Shown in pieces: positions 1-5,184 of a stretch of 15,059 nt of DNA. Source of the DNA: Kistimonas scapharcae (GTDB taxonomy: Bacteria > Pseudomonadota > Gammaproteobacteria > Pseudomonadales > Endozoicomonadaceae). A program made the translations under genes and the position numbers. Location: assembly GCF_039540975.1 (NCBI RefSeq), contig NZ_BAABFL010000011.1, positions 1 to 15,059 on the forward strand, given 5' to 3'. The notes below the pieces were generated by a model, which was not told the DNA's origin, made no database searches, and saw nothing but the letters and a program-made list of their open reading frames with translations. Each line of letters starts with the position of its first letter. Position 1 is the stretch's first letter.

Positions 1-285
1 TAAAGCGAAACTTTGTCAGTGTCGTAGCTCTGGCTTGTGCTTTTGTCTGGTTACCAATGTGAAACGTCAACAGCTCCTAGTTTGCTGACATACTGCCGGG
101 ACCAGCCATTGCGCCGGGCAAATTCCGATTGTGAAACCAACGCCATAGGGTCCCATGCCTCCCGCCATAGCCCGACAGCGCCCGGTAACGCCATTATTTA
201 TTGAGATTTCTGGCTGTTCTGACTTGCTAACCGCGCCCTTCGAAGCCTTCATGTACACAACACCCACCCGGACAGGACAAGCACC
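1..285. other. Left-edge non-coding stretch
   Basis: No convincing gene is seen in the first 285 bases. Reading frames here on either strand lack a ribosome binding site and a recognisable protein. It serves as the 5' region of the operon starting at 286, but I could not identify a consensus promoter in it. No copy of the tRNA-Ser 3' end, which could have marked an attachment site, is present. Confidence 0.5.
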
Positions 286-510
286 ATGAACCGGCAAGAT
301 GCCATCGAAGAAGCCCTGCTGATGCACCTGCACCGTATTGACGCGCTCGTAGCCAAACTGATTGATCTGCGGGTTAACCACTTCACCCTGCCCTCACCGG
401 AGGAATGCGACTGGTGCCATGTCGGCACCCTCGCACGCCTGGCGGAGGATCTGGATGACGCACTGGCCAACTGGCCCGATTCATCACGGCAACAAGGAGA
501 GACGCCATGA
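286..510 (+). CDS. Small hypothetical protein, first gene of the DUF3489 operon
   Basis: A 74-aa acidic, mostly helical protein with no signal peptide or membrane segment. A weak AGGACA ribosome binding site lies 5' of the ATG. A 'CDWCHVGTLARLAEDLDDAL' stretch at about residues 44-63 holds two cysteines and a histidine. This recalls small accessory proteins on mobile elements, but I do not recognise a named family. The stop overlaps the next start (ATGA at 507-510), so it is probably translationally coupled to the DUF3489 gene. The coupling and a good neighbouring gene are the main support that it is real; its function is unknown. Confidence 0.7.
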   Translation: MNRQDAIEEALLMHLHRIDALVAKLIDLRVNHFTLPSPEECDWCHVGTLARLAEDLDDALANWPDSSRQQGETP

Positions 511-965
511 AACTGACCGACACCCAAACCAATACCCTGCAACTGATCCACGGCAATGGTCACTTAACCGCCCAGGACATCCCGCTGCGCGGTGGTGCCC
601 GGAAAAAAGTGCTCGAAAGTCTGATCAAACGGGGGCTCTTGAGAGCAAAGACCTGCAAGAACTGGATCAATTACTCGCTGACGCCAGAGGGGCGACAGGC
701 CATCGGGGTGGAACAGCCAGAAGCCGATGAGAAGAAGCCCGTCACCCGTCCCGGTTCCAAGCTCCATCGGGTCATTGAACTGTTGAGCAGGTCAGAGGGC
801 ACCACCATAGCCAAAATAATGGCCGAAACAGGTTGGCAACAACACACCGTTCGGGGCACTCTTGCAGGCACAATAAAAAAACGACTCGGGCTGACCATCA
901 CTTCCGAAAAGCCCGAGGGCAAAGATCGAATTTACCGGATTGCTGAGGAGCCGGTCACTGCATGA
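507..965 (+). CDS. DUF3489 domain protein (putative DNA-binding, tandem winged helix)
   Basis: A 152-aa protein. Residues 83-147 match the DUF3489 pattern: GSKLHRVIELLSR, then an E/G-TTIAKIMAETGWQ helix, the HTVRGTLAG recognition-like helix, and the LGLTITSEK wing ending in RIYRI. Residues 1-68 look like a second winged helix (LTDTQTNTLQLI ... RKKVLESLIKRGLL ... YSLTPEGRQAI, a MarR-like wing). The two are joined by a charged linker. AAGGAG lies 7 nt before the ATG. It overlaps both neighbours by ATGA. Family knowledge: DUF3489 genes are frequent near DUF2924 and large serine recombinase genes on mobile elements; here those lie 11 kb away at the other end of the window. A DNA-binding role is inferred from fold and context, not demonstrated for the family. 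Confidence 0.85.
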   Translation: MKLTDTQTNTLQLIHGNGHLTAQDIPLRGGARKKVLESLIKRGLLRAKTCKNWINYSLTPEGRQAIGVEQPEADEKKPVTRPGSKLHRVIELLSRSEGTTIAKIMAETGWQQHTVRGTLAGTIKKRLGLTITSEKPEGKDRIYRIAEEPVTA

Positions 966-1339
966 GCAAGCGCCCTGAATACAGAGCAGGCATCCAGCCT
1001 GCCCTGCTTGTCCTGGAACTTCACAATCACCATCTCATGGTCATTAAACTCAATCGTTCCACCTGTGACACCCTCAGCAAACTGAATCGCTGGTATGCGC
1101 AATTCATCGACGCACTGGCATTAATGCACAAAGGTAATCTGGATTGGATTGAGGGGCGAGGTGTCATTGCCATGCACCGCGATCTTGATGGTCAATGGCC
1201 AGAGCATCAACCTCGTTTTTACCGGACATCAGGTGACATCGTGCGCTTGGCCAAACTTGAGAAAATCGACGTAGTGTTTCAATACAAGCTAGCCAGTATG
1301 GAAGTCTGGGAAAGGATCAATCTGTCAACCGATATGTAA
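962..1339 (+). CDS. Hypothetical protein, third gene of the DUF3489 operon
   Basis: A 125-aa soluble protein that I do not recognise. It is rich in histidine and aromatic residues, with no Walker motif, Cys pairs, signal peptide or membrane helix. The ATG overlaps the stop of the DUF3489 gene (ATGA at 962-965), and GAGGAG lies about 11 nt upstream, so it belongs to the same coupled operon. Two copies of CTGTCAACC, 20 bp apart, bracket its stop codon. No clear terminator follows. The function cannot be inferred; the operon suggests a partner of the DUF3489 protein. Confidence 0.7.
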   Translation: MSKRPEYRAGIQPALLVLELHNHHLMVIKLNRSTCDTLSKLNRWYAQFIDALALMHKGNLDWIEGRGVIAMHRDLDGQWPEHQPRFYRTSGDIVRLAKLEKIDVVFQYKLASMEVWERINLSTDM

Positions 1340-1350
1340 ACCTGTCAACC
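1322..1350. repeat. Pair of direct 9-mers at 20-bp spacing
   Basis: CTGTCAACC occurs at 1322-1330 and again at 1342-1350, exactly 20 bp apart (about two helical turns), flanking the end of the upstream gene. It may be a protein binding site or a coincidence; there is no further copy nearby. Confidence 0.4.
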
Positions 1351-1437
1351 CCGATTCTGGCGCTATCGCTAGCGAAACCCCGCGAGTCCGCTTACCCGCA
1401 ACCCAGCGCGATTCACAGGGTCCCCGGCTAACATTTT

Positions 1438-1467
1438 TTGCCATAGATCCATAGTTTGACGAACAAT
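1438..1467 (+). promoter_or_regulatory. Candidate promoter for the acetyltransferase gene
   Basis: TTGCCA (1438-1443, 5/6 to the -35 consensus) and AACAAT (1462-1467, 4/6 to the -10) are separated by 18 bp, at the point where the base composition turns AT-rich. The start would be near 1474, suitably placed for a gene starting at 1488 or 1521. The call is tentative because AT-rich DNA yields such matches by chance. Confidence 0.35.
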
Positions 1468-1520
1468 TATCAAGGTGGCCGGTCTACTTGCTATCAAAGA
1501 TCACTGTTTCAGGAATGTTT

Positions 1521-2183
1521 ATGTATCACCCAATGCTTGATAGCCTGTACGCGGTAACGCCTAAAGCAATCCCAATAGCTACAACCTTAAAAGAAAAAGC
1601 AATTGCTATGGGCTACAAAGTTACCTTATTAACAAATTGTTCGGACCGCTCATATCTTCCGCTTTACATGAAGGCTTTACCAGCAGACGAACCTCCTCAA
1701 CCTATTGACCCTATTGAGGAACTACATGCTGAATTCCAGGAATTAGAATCAATGCGACTCAGTGAGCGCCACTGCAGTGGTTTCATTCTTGAAGTTACCG
1801 ATCGTTCCAATTCAGATTTTGTTGGTTATATTTCATGCAAGCTTACTGACTACCCATCAGAAACCGGACATCTAAAAATCAACAAGCTTGCAGTACTTGA
1901 TCAATACAAAGGTAAGGGAATCGGCCAGTTTTTAATGTGTTGCGCTATAGACATAGCGATAAAAATGAACGTTTTTAAACTCGGTTTAACTTCAGATCCT
2001 GCTGCTGCTCGCTTCTACCTCAACAAAATTGGAATGTGTGAAACAGAGAAGAAATTTGTCATGCAGTATGATCATCCTCGTCTGTATCCTACTAGAGTTA
2101 AATTTGAACTAAGTCCTGTATTAAAGCGTTTCTGTACTCTACGGACAGATGAAATTTCATATTTGAAGTCTCATTTATTTTGA
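1521..2183 (+). CDS. GNAT-family N-acetyltransferase (AT-rich cargo gene)
   Basis: A 220-aa protein from this start. The GNAT acetyl-CoA loop is seen in 'KLAVLDQYKGKGIGQFLM' (Q-x-x-G-x-G/A type), followed by a helix and the C-terminal 'AARFYLNKIGM' strand-turn typical of the fold. The N-terminal ~85 residues precede the GNAT core and are not recognised. The substrate is unknown. I chose ATG 1521 because AGGA at 1511-1514 is 6 nt away; an in-frame TTG at 1488 preceded by AAGGTGG is a real alternative, as is ATG 1515. Codon use is markedly AT-rich compared with both sides, which suggests separate acquisition. It converges on, and overlaps by 13 bp, the holin gene. No upstream ribbon-helix-helix antitoxin is seen, so a TacT-type toxin is not supported. 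Confidence 0.85.
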   Translation: MYHPMLDSLYAVTPKAIPIATTLKEKAIAMGYKVTLLTNCSDRSYLPLYMKALPADEPPQPIDPIEELHAEFQELESMRLSERHCSGFILEVTDRSNSDFVGYISCKLTDYPSETGHLKINKLAVLDQYKGKGIGQFLMCCAIDIAIKMNVFKLGLTSDPAAARFYLNKIGMCETEKKFVMQYDHPRLYPTRVKFELSPVLKRFCTLRTDEISYLKSHLF

Positions 2184-2551
2184 GTGAGGCGTAATGACCT
2201 GATTGTTTTCTCCACCCCTCGGCTGGCAATGTAGCCACCCAGTCCCAGCTGCACGATGCCCAGCAACTTGAGCTCTACCGCCTCGGTCAGACCCGGTGTC
2301 GTCCAGCCCAGCCAGCGACAAACTACCAACGCCGTAAAGGTCAACATCACCACAGGACGCCAGCTCCGTTGCAGCCAGCCCTCGCCCTTGGACTCAGCAG
2401 TGATAACACCAGCCTGCTTGGCCAATGCATCTAACTCACCGTTGAGTGCCAGTGTGTTCAGTTCCTGGTGGGCTTTGGCTTTCTGTTCGGCATCAGGCAA
2501 CACCTTGTCGATCAGTTTGCCCAGTACAGGTATTGCCAGTGTCCAGCTCAT
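2171..2551 (-). CDS. Phage holin, GTA/3TM-type
   Basis: A 126-aa membrane protein that would form the inner-membrane lesion releasing the amidase encoded upstream. It matches the 'holin of 3TMs' pattern: an N-terminal amphipathic segment (IPVLGKLIDKVLPDAEQK), a middle helical 'AKAHQELNTLALNGE' part, the conserved 'WLQRSWRPVVMLTF' entry to the first clear membrane helix (residues ~70-90), then a second hydrophobic segment (~98-115) and a basic tail. The start overlaps the amidase stop (ATGA at 2548-2551). The last residues (TQNK) and the stop are encoded in AT-rich DNA shared with the converging acetyltransferase gene, so the native C-terminus may have been replaced at a recombination junction. 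Confidence 0.85.
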   Translation of the reverse strand: MSWTLAIPVLGKLIDKVLPDAEQKAKAHQELNTLALNGELDALAKQAGVITAESKGEGWLQRSWRPVVMLTFTALVVCRWLGWTTPGLTEAVELKLLGIVQLGLGGYIASRGVEKTIRSLRLTQNK

Positions 2552-2982
2552 GGCGCCATGCCCTCATCGAGCAGCCATGCCTGTACATCAAAGGAGGGAC
2601 ACTCCTTGTCCCGGTTGTAGTGATGGTGACCTTTCACCGTCACCCCAGGCCACAGTCCCCTGCAGCCTGCCACAAGAAAGCGCAGCATCCGTTTCTGGAG
2701 CGGCGTAAAATTGTCCTCCGCCTGCCCCCTGGCATCCATGCCACCCACCAGGCAAATGCCAACGCTTTCGTGATTGTGGCCTTTCACATGAGCACCCCAA
2801 TCATCAATAGCCCTACCTTGCTTGAGGCTGCCGTCGCGCTCAATAACAAAGTGGTAACCAATATCCATAAAGGCACGCTCCATCATGTGCCAGCGGCGGA
2901 TGTCGTCAAAGGTGACCTTGCTATCCGGGCGGGTGGCCGAGCAGTGCACGACCACCACAGTGGTTTCGTTTCGCTTGCCCAT
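2548..2982 (-). CDS. Phage endolysin, N-acetylmuramoyl-L-alanine amidase (T7 lysozyme type)
   Basis: A 144-aa zinc amidase that cuts the bond between MurNAc and L-Ala in peptidoglycan. All key residues of the T7 lysozyme/Amidase_2 family are visible: zinc ligands His13 (VVVVHCSATR), His119 (VKGHHHYNRDKEC) and Cys128, catalytic Tyr43 (IGYHFVIERDG) and Lys126. The length is normal for this family. There is no signal peptide or SAR segment, so it should need the adjacent holin for export. AAGGA lies upstream of the ATG. The gene sits between the XhlA-like and holin genes in a compact lysis cassette. Confidence 0.94.
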   Translation of the reverse strand: MGKRNETTVVVVHCSATRPDSKVTFDDIRRWHMMERAFMDIGYHFVIERDGSLKQGRAIDDWGAHVKGHNHESVGICLVGGMDARGQAEDNFTPLQKRMLRFLVAGCRGLWPGVTVKGHHHYNRDKECPSFDVQAWLLDEGMAP

Positions 2983-2985
2983 GTC

Positions 2986-3264
2986 TCAGTCCTTGAGGGT
3001 GTAGGCGACAATGCCAATCGTGGTGGTCAGGATCAACCAGCCAAAACGTTCTACCGACGCCAGCACCACGCCCCGGGCACTGGCCTGGTGTTCCAGCAAA
3101 CGGATGCGCTTTTCCGAGTCTTCCAGTTTGTGATTGAGATTATCAAGGGTATGGTTCTGGTGGATCAGTCGCTCTTCCACGGCCGCCAGCCGACTGACCG
3201 CATCGGAGAGTTTGTCCAGCTTGCCATCAATCTGGTCAAGCCGCTGCCGGATCATGTCGGTCAT
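2986..3264 (-). CDS. Coiled-coil/membrane lysis accessory protein (XhlA-like)
   Basis: A 92-aa protein. Residues 1-60 form a heptad-rich coiled coil (MIRQRLDQIDGKLDKLSDAV ... LDNLNHKLEDSEKRIRLLE), followed by one C-terminal membrane helix (about 66-88, FGWLILTTTIGIVAYTL) and a KD end. This arrangement is typical of small phage lysis or XhlA-family proteins next to endolysin genes. I chose ATG 3264 because GGAG lies 7 nt upstream; the in-frame GTG at 3270 would place the start almost on top of that site. It overlaps the methyltransferase 3' end by 29 nt, in one operon. The family call is by architecture and position only. Confidence 0.75.
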   Translation of the reverse strand: MTDMIRQRLDQIDGKLDKLSDAVSRLAAVEERLIHQNHTLDNLNHKLEDSEKRIRLLEHQASARGVVLASVERFGWLILTTTIGIVAYTLKD

Positions 3265-4459
3265 GGCCACGCTCCTGCGCTGTCTGGGTGAAGGTCAGCT
3301 GGCTGGCATCCAGTACGGCTTCCTGGCCGGTGTACTCCTCCCAGCGTCGTACGATCACATCCACGTACTTCGGATCCAGCTCCGTGAGTCTGGCCTGACG
3401 CCCGGTCTTTTCGCAGGCAATCAGGGTGCTGCCTGAGCCACCAAACAGATCCAGCACGATATCCTTGGATTTGGACGAGTTTCTGATAGCCCGCTCGACC
3501 AGCTCCACCGGCTTCATGGTGGGATGAAGATCATTACGGGCCGGTTTGTTGAAAAACCAGACATCGCCCTGGTCGCGGGCGCCACACCAGAAATGATCGC
3601 TGCCATCTTTCCAGCCGTAGAGGATGGGTTCGTACTGGCGCTGATAATCTGCCCGACCCAGGGTGAAGGTGTTCTTGGCCCAGATCAGGAAAGTGGACCA
3701 TTTGCCACCGGCTTCCCGAAACGCTTTCTGGAGCGTGTCCAGCTCCGATGAACTCATGCAGACGTATACCGCGCCCTTGCAGANTTTGATCCGCCGATCC
3801 TTGCCGCGGAGTTTGTCCTTGGCGTTGTTGCCGTAGTCCACGTTGTAGGGCGGATCGGTAAACACCATGTCGGCCAGCTGGCCGTCCATGAGGTGTTCGA
3901 CATCTGCCGTTTCCGTGGCGCTGCCGCAGAGCACCCGATGGCTACCCAGAATCCAGAGATCACCCGGTTGACTGACAGGATGCCCTTCCGGTTCCGGCAC
4001 ATTGTCGTTTGCTTCGCTGTTATCAGCCGGCTCTTCCAGCAGCAGGCCATCCAGTTCCTCATCACTGAAACCCACCAGCTCCAGATCGAAGTCCATATCA
4101 TCCAGCGCCTGCAGCTCAGCCTTGAGCAGTTCCTCATCCCAGCCTGCCTGCTCGGCCAGCTTATTGTCAGCCAGCACCAGCGCCCGACGCTGCAACTCGT
4201 CCAGATGGCCCAGCACGATCACCGGCACCGTGGTCATGCCCAGCTCCTGCGCCGCCAACAAACGACCATGGCCGGCTACGATGACCTTGTCCTGCCCCAC
4301 CAGGATCGGATTCACAAACCCGAACGTTTCGATGGAGCGGGCAATCTGGGTTACCTGTGCCGCCGAGTGGGTCCGGGCATTGCGGACATAGGGCACCAGC
4401 TCGGCCACCGGCCAGTGTTCCAGTTTCTCAACGAGGGTTTGTTGGGTGTCTGTGGACAT
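3236..4459 (-). CDS. ParB-domain / site-specific DNA adenine methyltransferase fusion
   Basis: A 407-aa protein as sequenced. Residues ~10-100 are a ParB/Sulfiredoxin-like domain (LVPYVRNARTHS, then FVNPILVG and the VIVAGHGRLLAAQELG motif). An acidic linker of about 50 residues follows, then a beta-class methyltransferase with DPPYN (202-206) ahead of the SAM motif FGGSGST (339-345) and HPTMKPVEL. DPPY predicts N6-adenine (or N4-cytosine) methylation. Such solitary phage enzymes may protect phage DNA or regulate genes. ATG 4459 is chosen; upstream in-frame sequence carries a hairpin. One base, 3784, is ambiguous (codon 226). Just there the sequence jumps from KDRRIK to CKGAVYV, where homologues carry roughly 20-30 more residues. 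This looks like an in-frame collapse, so the deposited protein is probably incomplete. Confidence 0.92.
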   Translation of the reverse strand: MSTDTQQTLVEKLEHWPVAELVPYVRNARTHSAAQVTQIARSIETFGFVNPILVGQDKVIVAGHGRLLAAQELGMTTVPVIVLGHLDELQRRALVLADNKLAEQAGWDEELLKAELQALDDMDFDLELVGFSDEELDGLLLEEPADNSEANDNVPEPEGHPVSQPGDLWILGSHRVLCGSATETADVEHLMDGQLADMVFTDPPYNVDYGNNAKDKLRGKDRRIKXCKGAVYVCMSSSELDTLQKAFREAGGKWSTFLIWAKNTFTLGRADYQRQYEPILYGWKDGSDHFWCGARDQGDVWFFNKPARNDLHPTMKPVELVERAIRNSSKSKDIVLDLFGGSGSTLIACEKTGRQARLTELDPKYVDVIVRRWEEYTGQEAVLDASQLTFTQTAQERGHDRHDPAAA

Positions 4460-4479
4460 GGGTTCCGTCCCTGGAAAGC

Positions 4480-4508
4480 AAAACGCCCCGGAACCAGTCC
4501 GAGGCGTT
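4480..4508 (-). terminator. Hairpin with short T run upstream of the methyltransferase gene
   Basis: AACGCC and CGGA (4482-4492) pair with TCCG and GGCGTT (4498-4508) around a 5-nt loop, with one internal mismatch. Read on the minus strand the stem ends in GGCGTTTT. It lies between the DUF6362-like and methyltransferase genes, so it could be an intrinsic (perhaps partial) terminator or an mRNA processing hairpin. The T run is short. Confidence 0.5.
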
Positions 4509-4657
4509 GGAATTTGAGCTGCATGGCCTTCCGGCGTAGCGCTGCACAAGCATACAAAAAATTTACACCAAAACCGGGAGATCTGTCCCACCAGCGACTT
4601 ACGTCTGGCAAGCTATTTCCCTCAGGATTACGCCCTGACAGGTTACAACCAGCGACA
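4509..4657. other. Non-coding gap between methyltransferase and DUF6362 genes
   Basis: About 150 bases without a supported gene. It holds two related stretches beginning ACCAGCGAC (near 4594 and 4648) and a small 5-bp hairpin TCAGG/CCTGA near 4623-4639. The in-frame minus-strand extension of the methyltransferase through this area lacks family similarity. It may hold a promoter or a packaging site, but nothing is diagnostic. Confidence 0.4.
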
Positions 4658-5041
4658 CTATATCTGTTGCCGTTGTCCCTGATTGATCACTATCCTCAAT
4701 AGCGCCCTGTGCCAGTAACGGTGAACGGACGTGCGGGGAATGCCTGTATGCTCAGCGATATCACGCCATGTCAGCCCGGATGCCCTGAGCCAGATGAGTT
4801 TCCGATCTTCCTCCACCAGCTCCATCAGCCACCGGCTACATTCGAGCATCCGATCCACATCCTCCGGCGTGACACGTATGGATAACACTTCACGCTCTGC
4901 CCTACGAATCTGCTCCCGTTTGTCATAGTTCATCTCTGGCCAGAATGCGGTATACCCCAAACGAATACCTGCCGGAATTCGATGGGACGTCAGCCAGGCT
5001 TCCCGGTAACGATCTGCCAGCTCGTTGATTAATCGATCCAT
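4658..5041 (-). CDS. DUF6362-like phage helix-turn-helix protein
   Basis: A 127-aa protein. The N-terminal part (residues 1-40: RLINELADRYREAWLTSHRI ... WPEM) and a sigma-like C-terminal HTH at 80-118 (LIWLRASGLTWRDIAEHTG, then IPRTSVHRYWHRALLRI) are typical of DUF6362 phage proteins, which resemble small ECF/ArpU-type regulators. AAGGA lies 5' of the ATG. It sits between the replication operon and the methyltransferase/lysis genes, where phages often place late-gene activators. Control of the downstream genes is therefore plausible but inferred. The upstream non-coding region holds a striking inverted repeat that could be its operator. Confidence 0.82.
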   Translation of the reverse strand: MDRLINELADRYREAWLTSHRIPAGIRLGYTAFWPEMNYDKREQIRRAEREVLSIRVTPEDVDRMLECSRWLMELVEEDRKLIWLRASGLTWRDIAEHTGIPRTSVHRYWHRALLRIVINQGQRQQI

Positions 5042-5071
5042 AACCTGTCCTTGTGGTTTTCAGAATGGATA

Positions 5072-5166
5072 CTGACGGTTATGACACGTTTGCTGGTTAA
5101 CCCCTTATAGGTGCGTGTGCGCGTGCGTACGTGGAAACAATACTGCAAACCTGTCATAACCGTCAG
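5072..5166. repeat. 20-bp inverted repeat around an alternating purine-pyrimidine tract
   Basis: The arm at 5072-5091 (CTGACGGTTATGACACGTTT) is repeated inverted at 5147-5166 with a single mismatch; the spacer is 55 nt. The spacer contains a 23-nt perfectly alternating purine-pyrimidine run (5111-5133, GTGCGTGTGCGCG...), a composition prone to Z-DNA. It lies between the primase-helicase 3' end and the DUF6362-like start. A replication origin, a regulator binding site or a bidirectional transcription barrier are all possible. The repeat itself is directly visible. Confidence 0.85.
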
Positions 5167-5184
5167 TCAGAACGCTTTTCCTGC

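Noticed and set aside
67..381. Minus-strand open frame at the left edge
   Set aside because: It has no ribosome binding site or family similarity and overlaps the start of a better-supported plus-strand operon.
1521..2183. GNAT gene as a TacT-type toxin
   Set aside because: There is no adjacent ribbon-helix-helix antitoxin gene, and the protein is longer than TacT toxins.
2446..3291. Plus-strand open frame of 281 codons over the lysis cassette
   Set aside because: It is the antisense shadow of three well-supported lysis genes, with no own start signals.
4460..4591. Upstream extension of the methyltransferase to 4591
   Set aside because: The extension is low in similarity to the family, contains a hairpin, and a good internal ATG at 4459 precedes the ParB-like domain.
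3893..4702. Plus-strand open frame of 269 codons opposite the methyltransferase
   Set aside because: It is antisense to the ParB-methyltransferase gene and has a composition typical of reverse-frame translation (His/Gln/Arg rich).
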